DNA from: an uncultured Clostridia bacterium | GTDB taxonomy: Bacteria; Bacillota; Clostridia; TANB77; RGIG9151 | Length of the DNA stretch: 5,816 nt | Assembly: GCA_934500865.1 (NCBI GenBank) | Contig: CAKSUD010000083.1 | Location: 1 to 5,816 of the forward strand | Reading direction: 5' to 3' | Shown here: positions 1-5,508 of the stretch, piece by piece | Numbering within the stretch: the first letter of the stretch is position 1 | Layout of the letters: the number at the start of each line of letters is the position of its first letter | Translations under genes and position numbers: made by a program | Notes under the pieces: generated by a model | What the model was told of the DNA's origin: nothing | Seen by the model: the letters and a program-made list of their open reading frames with translations, nothing else | Database searches by the model: none

Positions 1-7
1 TTTAAGA

Positions 8-14
8 CACCTCC
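8..14 (-). promoter_or_regulatory. Ribosome binding site of a gene starting outside the window
   Basis: On the minus strand this reads GGAGGTG, a near-perfect Shine-Dalgarno sequence. Only seven bases separate it from the window edge, so a minus-strand start codon would fall at or just beyond the left edge. Nothing of the coding sequence is visible and I cannot name the gene. The roughly 65 bases between it and the tRNA terminator are AT-rich. I found no convincing SigA or sporulation-sigma promoter in them. Confidence 0.5.
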
Positions 15-79
15 ATATTCTCCTATAATCAATATATGTAAAATTGTAATTTTCGGATACACATCTATGTATTTTAGGC

Positions 80-130
80 AAAAAAATAAAACTGGCAGTC
101 CTCTGTTTTAGAGAACTACAAGTTTTATTT
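80..130 (-). terminator. Intrinsic terminator of the tRNA-Thr gene
   Basis: Bases 84-93 and 121-130 form a perfect 10-bp inverted repeat (AAATAAAACT / AGTTTTATTT). Inside it a second stem, AGTCCTCT against AGAGAACT with one mismatch, closes a short loop. Read on the minus strand, the hairpin starts directly after the tRNA CCA end and runs into a T-rich stretch. That is the expected layout of a Rho-independent terminator for the single-gene tRNA unit. Confidence 0.75.
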
Positions 131-206
<76 letters not shown>

Positions 207-221
207 ATTTACATCTCTTTG

Positions 222-250
222 ATTCTATCATTATAGCTTATAAAAATCAA
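222..250 (-). promoter_or_regulatory. SigA-type promoter of tRNA-Thr
   Basis: On the minus strand, TTGATT (250-245) and TAGAAT (227-222) are separated by exactly 17 bp. The -10 box ends 15 nt before the first base of the tRNA, leaving a leader of about 8 nt. The -35 box lies only 4 bp beyond the terminator stem of the upstream peptidase gene, so the two transcription units abut. Confidence 0.7.
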
Positions 251-283
251 TAACAAAAGGGACTTTTTTTGAAGTCCCTTTTG
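246..283 (-). terminator. Intrinsic terminator of the M14 peptidase gene
   Basis: Bases 254-265 and 272-283 form a perfect 12-bp inverted repeat (CAAAAGGGACTT / AAGTCCCTTTTG) with a 6-nt loop. It begins two bases after the peptidase stop codon. On the minus strand it is followed by a T-rich but interrupted tail. The stem core GGGACT/AGTCCC recurs in the terminator at 5465-5491. Confidence 0.8.
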
Positions 284-284
284 T

Positions 285-1559
285 TTAAATTATAGCACCA
301 GTTATTAAAATCCCCTCATTCTCAGAATAAATCGTACCAAACTGAGAAATTGGCAACGGATTCGTTCCCCACCCAACTTCAATTGTATAACCAGGTCTGT
401 TGTAATTTTGAATAAACCAATCTTTATACCCTGCGTATCCTGAAGAATATGGTGTACTTTCTAAAAGGTAGCCACTTATCTTTGCAAATCTTTCACCAAT
501 TTCTCTAGACTGTGGCGGTAAGTAATCTAAGAATCTCCAATATATAACCCTTCCTTGCGTATGATATGCTAAAATAAGCCTAAAATTATGTGCTAATGTA
601 AAATCATACATACTGATTGCTTCAGGTTGTGTAAGCGGTCCGTTGCCAACATAATCTCTAGGAGACGGTGTCGTAAAACCTTGTGCAAATTTAATTTGCC
701 TTGCATTCTCCCAACCTGCCGGAAACTGCAAGTTTAAATCTACTCCGTCAATATTCGCCTTCCAACCATCCGGAAACGGTATAATCGGATAATTTTCAGC
801 AATTATTTTTGCATTTTGATACGCGTCTGACGCAGTATCAAGTCCGCCCGTCACCAAATCAACCCCGTCCGGATTAACCATCGGAACAATATATATCGAT
901 GCACTATTAAATACCTCTCTTACATTCAGTCCGTACATCTTTCCGTTATTTACATACGCCCTACAAAAATTCTCTATAAATTTCATCAAAAGTACTGATG
1001 TTATCCATTCATTAGCATGAATTGAAGCACTATAAAAAACTTCATTTAGCCCATTTCCTATTCTTATACATTTCAATTCTTTGCCAAGCACACTTTTTCC
1101 AATGCTAGTCACATTTAAAAATGGGTATGTAGTTTGAAGCGAAGCTACATTCATACTAAGAATATCGTATGTGTAATTTATATTAGTCTTTACAACATTA
1201 CCAAATGGTACAATAATGCTTTGCCCAATAGAAAGACGAGTAGGTGATACACTAGGATTTGCAGCAGCGATTCTATTTGCCGTTGTCGAAAATCTCCTAG
1301 CTATGTTATAAAAAGTGTCTCCACGCTTAACTATATATCTTGTATAACCATTAATATATGGCATAAGTGCCCTCCACGTCAGTTCTCCAACTATGCCATC
1401 GCTTTGCAAAGAAAAATTTCTTTGAAACCTTCTAACAGCCCTTTCTGTGTTTAGTCCAAAATTCCCGTCAACTTCACCTGTATAAAAACCTAGCGTCTTT
1501 AGCACACTTTGTAAAAGCATAACTTGTGGTCCAGTTGAACCTAATCTCAAGTTTTCCAT
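285..1559 (-). CDS. M14-family metallopeptidase with peptidoglycan-binding and LysM domains
   Basis: Predicted zinc peptidase acting on peptidoglycan stem peptides, of the gamma-D-glutamyl-diamino acid endopeptidase type (ENP1/YqgT-like). It has 424 residues from the ATG at 1559. Domain order: PG_binding_1 (about 5-66, with GNFGLNTERAVRRFQ and the DGIVG turn), LysM (about 73-118, YIVKRGDTFYNIARRF to the closing IVP), then an M14 carboxypeptidase domain (about 128-420). Visible catalytic features are the zinc ligands His181 and Glu184 in HANE, His333 in AYHTQG, NPDG at 229-232, DLN at 274-276 followed by QFP, and the probable general base Glu394 in IEVGWG. An in-frame ATG nine codons upstream has no ribosome binding site, whereas this one follows AAAAGGGGATGG. 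There is no signal peptide or membrane segment, as in Lysinibacillus endopeptidase I. I infer a role in spore or mother-cell wall turnover rather than ordinary secretion. It is a single-gene unit, with terminators on both sides and no confident promoter seen. Confidence 0.9.
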   Translation of the reverse strand: MENLRLGSTGPQVMLLQSVLKTLGFYTGEVDGNFGLNTERAVRRFQRNFSLQSDGIVGELTWRALMPYINGYTRYIVKRGDTFYNIARRFSTTANRIAAANPSVSPTRLSIGQSIIVPFGNVVKTNINYTYDILSMNVASLQTTYPFLNVTSIGKSVLGKELKCIRIGNGLNEVFYSASIHANEWITSVLLMKFIENFCRAYVNNGKMYGLNVREVFNSASIYIVPMVNPDGVDLVTGGLDTASDAYQNAKIIAENYPIIPFPDGWKANIDGVDLNLQFPAGWENARQIKFAQGFTTPSPRDYVGNGPLTQPEAISMYDFTLAHNFRLILAYHTQGRVIYWRFLDYLPPQSREIGERFAKISGYLLESTPYSSGYAGYKDWFIQNYNRPGYTIEVGWGTNPLPISQFGTIYSENEGILITGAII

Positions 1560-1623
1560 ATAACCATCCCCTTTTTGCAAACTCATTCAAAACAAATATA
1601 TGCACAAAGGAAATTTTTTACCA

Positions 1624-1651
1624 CAAAAAAAGAACCTTTAACAGGCTCTTT
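1624..1651 (-). terminator. Intrinsic terminator of rpmE
   Basis: On the minus strand AAAGAGCCT pairs with AGGTTCTTT (9 bp including one G-T pair; bases 1651-1643 with 1637-1629) around a 5-nt loop, followed by a run of Ts. It starts 3 bp after the rpmE stop codon and separates rpmE from the peptidase gene. Confidence 0.85.
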
Positions 1652-1654
1652 CTT

Positions 1655-1864
1655 TTAGTCTTCATCAGTAATATTAAACTTCTTCTTAAATCTTTCGCTT
1701 CTTCCACCAACAACTGTATTCTTTTGAGAACCGGTGTAGAAAGGATGACATTTTGAACAAATTTCAACACGTAGTTCAGGCTTAATTGAAGTAGTTGTGA
1801 ATGTTTCACCACAAGCACACTTAACTACTGATTCTACACATTTTGGATGTATTCCTTCTTTCAT
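1655..1864 (-). CDS. rpmE: Ribosomal protein bL31, zinc-binding type
   Basis: Large-subunit ribosomal protein L31, 69 residues, normal length for the family. The sequence begins MKEGIHP and has the zinc ligands Cys16 and Cys18 (CAC) with Cys36 and Cys39 (CSKC). The family signature CHPFYTGSQK is followed by GGR and a basic RFKKKF segment. Having all four cysteines makes it the zinc-containing (C+) form rather than the Zur-regulated cysteine-free paralogue. The ATG at 1864 is preferred because AGAAGGTG lies about 6 nt upstream; a GTG three codons earlier falls within that ribosome binding site. The extra Cys9 is probably not structural. It has its own promoter and terminator, so it is likely monocistronic. 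In Bacillus rpmE sits beside rho, and here a short convergent gene lies between them. Confidence 0.96.
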   Translation of the reverse strand: MKEGIHPKCVESVVKCACGETFTTTSIKPELRVEICSKCHPFYTGSQKNTVVGGRSERFKKKFNITDED

Positions 1865-1932
1865 CAAATTCACCTTCTTTCAAAAATTCTATATCCGTTA
1901 AACATTATTAACATGCTTAGTCAACGATGTAT

Positions 1933-1961
1933 ATTCTAGCACAACTTGTCAACATTTTCAA
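1933..1961 (-). promoter_or_regulatory. SigA-type promoter of rpmE
   Basis: On the minus strand, TTGAAA (1961-1956) and TAGAAT (1938-1933) are separated by 17 bp. A TGC directly before the -10 box gives an extended -10. Transcription would start near 1926, leaving a leader of about 60 nt before the rpmE ATG. An overlapping TTGACA inside the spacer is at the wrong distance from any -10 box. Confidence 0.75.
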
Positions 1962-2002
1962 GTCTTTTTGCAAAAAAAGTATAATTCAAAAATTTTCTTG
2001 TA

Positions 2003-2030
2003 TTGTTAAGTTTATTTATAGAGATACTAT
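2003..2030 (+). promoter_or_regulatory. Possible promoter of the DUF378 gene
   Basis: TTGTTA (2003-2008) and TACTAT (2025-2030) are 16 bp apart, about 45 bp before the DUF378 start codon. The region is very AT-rich, so chance matches are easy. It would be divergent from the rpmE promoter, with about 40 bp between the two -35 boxes. Confidence 0.4.
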
Positions 2031-2074
2031 ATATAAAAGATTTTTTATTTATATCTTTGGGAAGGAGGATTAAA

Positions 2075-2287
2075 ATGAGAACTCTTCATGCTATTATTCT
2101 TACCTTAATAATAATCGGTGGTATAAACTGGGGATTGGTAGGAATTTTTAATTATAACTTAGTAGATGCACTCTTCGGAACTATGAGTTGGGTTTCCCGT
2201 ATTATCTATACTTTAGTAGGGATTGCAGGTGTATGGGCAATTGCTTTTTATGGCTACGGAGATGGCCGTGCGACACAAAAAAGCTAG
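2075..2287 (+). CDS. DUF378 small membrane protein (YuzA-like)
   Basis: A 70-residue hydrophobic protein of the DUF378 family, whose function is unknown. Two membrane helices are visible, about residues 5-24 and 42-61, joined by a short loop containing NYNLVDALFG. The segment GGINWGLVGIFNYNLVDALFG is the family signature, and the tail GYGDGRATQKS is short and polar. The start at 2075 follows a strong ribosome binding site (GGAAGGAGG, 6 nt before the ATG). An upstream in-frame start at 2003 would put the promoter region inside the gene and is rejected. It is transcribed against rpmE and rho, between them, and shares a bidirectional terminator with rho. A membrane role is inferred from hydrophobicity alone. 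Confidence 0.9.
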   Translation: MRTLHAIILTLIIIGGINWGLVGIFNYNLVDALFGTMSWVSRIIYTLVGIAGVWAIAFYGYGDGRATQKS

Positions 2288-2291
2288 TTGC

Positions 2292-2337
2292 AAAAGCAGG
2301 GCTGTGGAATTATAAAACCACTCGCCCTGTTTTCTAT
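2292..2337. terminator. Bidirectional terminator shared by DUF378 gene and rho
   Basis: GCAGGGC (2296-2302) pairs with GCCCTGT (2324-2330), and an inner GTGG/CCAC stem (2304-2307 with 2318-2321) closes a 10-nt loop. The hairpin is flanked by AAAA on the left and TTTTCTATTT on the right, giving a T-rich tail in the plus direction and a short one (CTTTT) in the minus direction. It lies between the convergent stop codons of the DUF378 gene and rho. The plus-strand tail overlaps the rho stop. Confidence 0.8.
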
Positions 2338-3602
2338 TTCATTGTTTTCTTAATTTTTTCTACGAACTCATCGTTATCCTTTGTAGTAATCAATAAATTA
2401 AGCAAACTTTCAGCTATATCCATATTATCCTGCCTACTCATACTTCTTCTAATACTCATTACTGCTTCCCATTCGTTTTGAGAAAGTAGCAGTTCTTCTC
2501 TTCGCGTTCCTGACTTGTTAATATCTATTGCCGGGAAAATTCTCTTCTCAGAAAGCTTTCTATCTAAATGAAGTTCCATATTACCGGTTCCCTTAAATTC
2601 CTCAAAGATAACATCATCCATTCTGCTTCCCGTTTCTATTAATGCAGTAGCAAGGATTGTCAAACTTCCACCATTTTCAATATTTCTCGCCGCTCCGAAA
2701 AATTTCTTAGGTTTATGCAAAGCCGCAGGGTCAAGTCCACCGGATAAAGTTCTTCCAGACGCCGGAATAGTTAAATTATATGCTCTAGCAAGTCTTGTTA
2801 TACTGTCTAATAAAATAACAACATCCTTTTTATGCTCAACAAGTCTTTGAGCACGCTCTAAAACCATTTCAGCCACTCTTATATGGTGCTCAGGTAATTC
2901 ATCAAAAGTAGAATATATTACTTCCCCTTTTATTGACCTTTGCATATCCGTAACTTCCTCAGGACGTTCATCTATTAACAAGACTATAAGTTCGACATCT
3001 TTATAATTAGTAGTAATTGCATTGGCTATCTTTTTAATAAGAACTGTTTTTCCTGCTTTCGGCGGTGCAACAATCATTCCACGTTGCCCTTTTCCGATTG
3101 GTGCAATTAAGTCTATAAGTCGTGTCGCAGTTTCTTGTCTTGTCGTTTCTAACTTTAATCTAGAATCCGGATAAATCGGAACTAATTGGTCAAATGGTTT
3201 TCTTTTTATAGCCACATCTACACCATCGCCATTTACAGAATTAACATATATTAATGCTCTAAACCTCTCACCTTCTCTACAAGGCCTTACCTTACAAGAA
3301 ATCATATCTCCGGTCTTTAGATTAAATCTTCTTATTTGGACAGGTGAAACATATATATCTTGAGCACCACTCAAATAGTTTTCACACCTTAAAAATCCAA
3401 ATCCATCAGCAAGAACCTCTAAAATTCCAACCGCATCTTCGGGTTCTTCTTTTAGAGGTTCTTTTTCATTTACTTTATCATCTTTTTTTATTTCAGCTTG
3501 GTTCAATGCCTCTATAAGTTCGTCCTTTTTTAATTTTGAGTAATTAGCTATGCCGGAACTTTTAGCCATCTCACGTAGTTCTGAAACTGTTTTATTTATC
3601 AT
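2334..3602 (-). CDS. rho: Transcription termination factor Rho
   Basis: Hexameric RNA-dependent ATPase/helicase that ends transcription. It has 422 residues, full length for the family. An N-terminal Rho_N (SAP-like) helical segment covers about 4-35 and includes TVSELREMAKSSGI. An acidic/lysine-rich linker follows (36-56). The OB-fold RNA-binding domain (about 57-130) carries the RNP1 motif GFGFLR at 67-72. The RecA-type ATPase domain contains Walker A APPKAGKT (179-186), catalytic Glu212 in DERPEEV, and Walker B VVILLDS (261-267). It also has the Q-loop ASGRTLSGG (281-289), the R-loop GAARNIENGGS (303-313) and an arginine finger at about Arg367 in SGTRREE. All key residues are present. The ATG follows AAAGGA at 8 nt. 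The gene begins 18 bp after the yabR stop, so the two are probably co-transcribed from the promoter at 4039-4067. It shares its terminator with the convergent DUF378 gene. Confidence 0.98.
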   Translation of the reverse strand: MINKTVSELREMAKSSGIANYSKLKKDELIEALNQAEIKKDDKVNEKEPLKEEPEDAVGILEVLADGFGFLRCENYLSGAQDIYVSPVQIRRFNLKTGDMISCKVRPCREGERFRALIYVNSVNGDGVDVAIKRKPFDQLVPIYPDSRLKLETTRQETATRLIDLIAPIGKGQRGMIVAPPKAGKTVLIKKIANAITTNYKDVELIVLLIDERPEEVTDMQRSIKGEVIYSTFDELPEHHIRVAEMVLERAQRLVEHKKDVVILLDSITRLARAYNLTIPASGRTLSGGLDPAALHKPKKFFGAARNIENGGSLTILATALIETGSRMDDVIFEEFKGTGNMELHLDRKLSEKRIFPAIDINKSGTRREELLLSQNEWEAVMSIRRSMSRQDNMDIAESLLNLLITTKDNDEFVEKIKKTMK

Positions 3603-3620
3603 AGGAAAATTCCTTTCTTT

Positions 3621-3998
3621 TTACCTTCGTCCGCTTTTTCCACGCTTTGATTCAAAGCTATGGCGAACTTCGCTTTGTCTTTCTTCACTATCCTTTAAGA
3701 ACTTACTTAATCTGTCCTCAAAAGACATTTCCTGTTGCTTAGGTTGATACTCACGCTTTTTTTCATTAGCCTTCTTAATAGAAAGCGTAATTTTCTTATT
3801 TGCCTCATCAACAGCTAAAACTTTAACCTTAACCTTTTGATTTTGCTCTAAAAACTCAGAAACATCCTTTACATATCCATCAGATACTTCTGAAATATGA
3901 ACAAGACCAGTTACTCCATTTCCTAAATCGATAAATGCCCCAAAATTAGTAATTGTTTTTACTACTCCTTCAACTATTTCTCCTGCTTTTAACGACAT
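3621..3998 (-). CDS. yabR: S1 RNA-binding domain protein YabR
   Basis: A 125-residue protein with one S1 (OB-fold) RNA-binding domain at about 3-75. The typical S1 pattern is visible: GEIVEGVVKTITNFGAFIDL, then GLVHISEVS, then VKVKVLAVDEANKKITLSIK. A charged, basic, probably disordered tail follows (76-125, ending KRGKSGRR). The family is related to B. subtilis YabR and general stress protein 13, and its molecular role is poorly known. The ATG at 3998 is preferred to one 14 codons upstream: AGGGAAGG lies 8 nt before it, and the upstream ATG overlaps the promoter -10 box. It directly follows divIC, as in Bacillus, and precedes rho by 18 bp, so it is probably the first gene of a yabR-rho unit. 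Confidence 0.88.
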   Translation of the reverse strand: MSLKAGEIVEGVVKTITNFGAFIDLGNGVTGLVHISEVSDGYVKDVSEFLEQNQKVKVKVLAVDEANKKITLSIKKANEKKREYQPKQQEMSFEDRLSKFLKDSEERQSEVRHSFESKRGKSGRR

Positions 3999-4038
3999 AC
4001 AATATGCCTTCCCTTCTCTTTCAAAATTCACTATTACC

Positions 4039-4067
4039 ATTTTACACCATATTTAGCATTACGTCAA
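4039..4067 (-). promoter_or_regulatory. SigA-type promoter of yabR-rho
   Basis: On the minus strand, TTGACG (4067-4062) and TAAAAT (4044-4039) are separated by exactly 17 bp, a strong match to the vegetative consensus. It lies in the 75-bp gap between the divIC stop and the yabR ATG. The expected leader is about 35 nt and contains the yabR ribosome binding site. It allows growth-phase expression of yabR and rho independently of the sporulation genes upstream. Confidence 0.8.
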
Positions 4068-4073
4068 CATATT

Positions 4074-4349
4074 TTAGCCATTATACTCAATATAAATTTT
4101 CTCCTCTGGTAACAACATTCTTAGTTTTTCTCTTGCAATCTTTTCTATATATTCATCAGAATTAACATATTCGGAATATCTTTTGTACTCTGCATTTTTC
4201 TCTTTTGCAAGGGCAATTTGCTCCATATATGATTGCTTTTCTTTATCATACTTCCTTATAGCAATCTCTTGCTTAACTAATGTAAATGTAGAATATCCTA
4301 TTAAAAAAAGAACAATAATAACATTAATCGGATTTACTCTCTTTTTCAT
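4074..4349 (-). CDS. divIC: Cell division protein DivIC (FtsB/DivIC septum initiator family)
   Basis: A 91-residue bitopic membrane protein of the divisome. By family knowledge it pairs with FtsL and DivIB to regulate septal wall synthesis. Residues 1-8 are a short basic cytoplasmic end, about 9-26 form one membrane helix (INVIIVLFLIGYSTFTLV), and about 27-60 form a charged coiled coil. The conserved end SDEYIEKIAREKLRMLLPEEKIYI follows, typical of DivIC/FtsB proteins. The start follows GGAGGG at 6 nt. Its first 26 bases overlap the end of yabQ in another frame, indicating translational coupling. Its place between yabQ and yabR matches the Bacillus order. A vegetative promoter is expected for an essential division gene, but I see no good one inside yabQ. 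Confidence 0.93.
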   Translation of the reverse strand: MKKRVNPINVIIVLFLIGYSTFTLVKQEIAIRKYDKEKQSYMEQIALAKEKNAEYKRYSEYVNSDEYIEKIAREKLRMLLPEEKIYIEYNG

Positions 4350-4704
4350 TGATTGCCCTCCTAAACGTAATTTTATTCAAGAATCTAATAAACCGAATAA
4401 AGTATCGGCAAACGGCATCAAAAAGTTTATAAGTAAATTTCGTAAGTGTAAGTAAATATAAAAACATTCCTAAAAAGATTCCTATAATCATATATGCTCT
4501 TATTCGTCCGCTGTCTAAAAAATAAGTAAGCCATATTGAGCTGGCACAAAGCAAAATCCAAAATGTGATGTCTTCTAAATATACAGATAAATCTCCGCAT
4601 TTTCTGTTATGCCTTAAAGCTCGAAGCAAGTCAAAAAACACCCCTCCGACCATCCCGTCAAGGATAAACCATAGAAACACAACTACCTCTCGTGAAATCC
4701 CCAT
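4324..4704 (-). CDS. yabQ: Spore cortex biosynthesis membrane protein YabQ
   Basis: A 126-residue membrane protein of the YabQ family. In Bacillus, YabQ is made in the mother cell and is needed for spore cortex formation. Three membrane helices are visible, at about 5-27, 46-62 and 69-88, and a possible fourth amphipathic one at about 98-110. Family-like elements are GGVFFDLLRALRH after the first helix, YLEDITFW at the second and RAYMIIGIFLG at the third. The tail is basic. It is shorter than the Bacillus protein (about 210 residues) but lacks no obvious core part. The ATG at 4704 has GGAGG 5 nt upstream. A GTG at 4716, overlapping the yabP stop as TAGTG, is an alternative start adding four residues. 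The 3' end overlaps divIC by 26 bp. Confidence 0.88.
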   Translation of the reverse strand: MGISREVVVFLWFILDGMVGGVFFDLLRALRHNRKCGDLSVYLEDITFWILLCASSIWLTYFLDSGRIRAYMIIGIFLGMFLYLLTLTKFTYKLFDAVCRYFIRFIRFLNKITFRRAINEKESKSD

Positions 4705-4715
4705 TTTTGCCTCCA

Positions 4716-5009
4716 CTATTTAAATATTTTTCCCAAAAAGCTTCCGGTTGTAGCTGTTTTTTCTGAATATGCACAACTTGAAATTTCTCCTTCTAAGCAT
4801 AACTCGGAAGATTCAAGGTTTAACTTGTTAATGTGTAAATCCACACCTTTTATTGTTAACATTCCCATATCAGTTTGCACTACAACCATATCGGGATTAA
4901 ATATGTCCACATCAATTACACCCGAAATACTCATTTTCTCCCTATTCTCCAGCAAAAAATTATGTTGTGCTTTACTGTTAGGCACTTGCTTTCTTTCCTC
5001 AATTGGCAT
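4716..5009 (-). CDS. yabP: Sporulation protein YabP
   Basis: A 97-residue soluble protein of the YabP family. In Bacillus it is a SigE-dependent mother-cell protein implicated in spore envelope assembly; the molecular function is not known. The family pattern is clear: HNFLLENREKMSISGVIDVDIFNP (16-39), then VVVQTDMGMLTIKGVDLHINKLNLESSELCLEGEI (42-76), and a closing FLGKIF. This is a beta-rich domain without signal peptide or membrane helix. The ATG at 5009 follows AAAGGA at about 10 nt, a slightly long spacing. It is the first gene of the yabP-yabQ-divIC run. The rlbA/hup genes that often precede yabP are absent here, and a divergent unknown gene takes their place. Confidence 0.9.
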   Translation of the reverse strand: MPIEERKQVPNSKAQHNFLLENREKMSISGVIDVDIFNPDMVVVQTDMGMLTIKGVDLHINKLNLESSELCLEGEISSCAYSEKTATTGSFLGKIFK

Positions 5010-5048
5010 AATTTCTCATTCCTTTCTTGTAGAAATTTACTAGTATTA

Positions 5049-5077
5049 AATAATATTCTTTACTTGTCTTTAATATT
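5049..5077 (-). promoter_or_regulatory. Possible SigE-type promoter of yabP
   Basis: On the minus strand, TAATATT (5077-5071) and AATATTAT (5056-5049) are 14 bp apart. That spacing and the -35 heptamer fit SigE, but the -10 box matches only about five of eight consensus positions. The region is almost all A and T, so the match is weak. SigE control is expected from the Bacillus homologue. Confidence 0.25.
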
Positions 5078-5092
5078 ACAAAATGTTAAAAT
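5064..5092 (+). promoter_or_regulatory. SigA-type promoter of the 116-residue protein gene
   Basis: TTGTCT (5064-5069) and TAAAAT (5087-5092) are separated by 17 bp. TGT directly before the -10 box gives an extended -10. The start codon follows 18 bp after the -10 box, so the leader would be about 12 nt and begin close to the ribosome binding site. The element overlaps the candidate yabP promoter on the other strand. Confidence 0.6.
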
Positions 5093-5110
5093 ATTTTTGA
5101 GGTGATTTAT

Positions 5111-5461
5111 ATGAAAATAAATAATATCTCTTCTATGTATCAAACAAAACTTCAAGAAATAAATTCAAAAATTCCCGATAATTTAAGTGTGAAAAATAAA
5201 TTCAGTACATATTTAGAAAATGCAAAACTTGGTTCTGCTAAAGCGGATGAAACTGTTACCAATACGGAAATAAATGAGGAAGTAAGTGATAATTCGGATA
5301 CAACCAAATTACTAAATTCGTTGCTTACATACCAAACCATGACTAATTCGACTGCGTCATTATTTTCTAGTAACAGCAATTCTTCAAACAATATGTTTCC
5401 TTCAATGAATAATACATTGCAACAAGCTATACTGCTTAAAGCATTAAAAAAAGACGAGTAA
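5111..5461 (+). CDS. Unrecognised 116-residue protein
   Basis: I do not recognise this protein. It is intact, with a strong ribosome binding site (GAGGTGA, 5 nt before the ATG), an extended -10 promoter and an intrinsic terminator 3 bp after the stop. An upstream in-frame GTG at 5102 lies within the ribosome binding site and is rejected. Visible parts are an N-terminal segment (1-40) with a KFSTYLENA helix, an acidic Thr/Asn/Glu-rich linker (41-62) and a helix TTKLLNSLLTYQTM (64-77). A Ser/Asn-rich low-complexity stretch (79-101) and a final helix TLQQAILLKALKKDE follow. There is no signal peptide, membrane helix, cysteine or catalytic motif. The opening resembles the N-terminal leader of clostridial lytic transglycosylases and flagellar export substrates, but no SLT domain follows; this is only an impression. 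It is divergent from the yabP operon, so it may share its regulatory region. Confidence 0.75.
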   Translation: MKINNISSMYQTKLQEINSKIPDNLSVKNKFSTYLENAKLGSAKADETVTNTEINEEVSDNSDTTKLLNSLLTYQTMTNSTASLFSSNSNSSNNMFPSMNNTLQQAILLKALKKDE

Positions 5462-5464
5462 ACT

Positions 5465-5491
5465 AAAGGGACTGTAAAAAAGTCCCTTTTT
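5465..5491 (+). terminator. Intrinsic terminator of the 116-residue protein gene
   Basis: AAAGGGACT (5465-5473) pairs perfectly with AGTCCCTTT (5481-5489) around a 7-nt loop, and Ts follow the stem. It begins 3 bp after the stop codon. The stem core is the same GGGACT/AGTCCC as in the peptidase terminator at 254-283. Confidence 0.85.
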
Positions 5492-5508
5492 AATGGAAAG
5501 AAAGTGCC

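Noticed and set aside
1560..1586. Nine-codon upstream extension of the M14 peptidase
   Set aside because: The upstream ATG has no ribosome binding site, and the next ATG at 1559 follows AAAAGGGGATGG, which itself would be inside the extension.
1526..1818. Overlapping open frames on both strands across rpmE
   Set aside because: These are shadows of rpmE in other frames; they have no ribosome binding sites and their translations show no domain pattern.
1865..1932. Riboswitch or L31-binding leader upstream of rpmE
   Set aside because: The leader of about 60 nt shows only a weak GTTAA/TTAAC pairing and no recognisable regulatory fold.
3999..4040. Fourteen-codon upstream extension of yabR
   Set aside because: The upstream ATG overlaps the -10 box of the yabR promoter. 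The ATG at 3998 has a good ribosome binding site and starts the S1 domain in the usual way.
3953..5105. Several plus-strand frames opposite yabR, divIC, yabQ and yabP
   Set aside because: They are antisense shadows of well-supported genes, rich in Phe, Leu and Ser as expected from the complement of AT-rich coding sequence.
5152..5391. Minus-strand 79-codon frame opposite the unknown protein
   Set aside because: The plus-strand gene has promoter, ribosome binding site and terminator; this frame has none of these.
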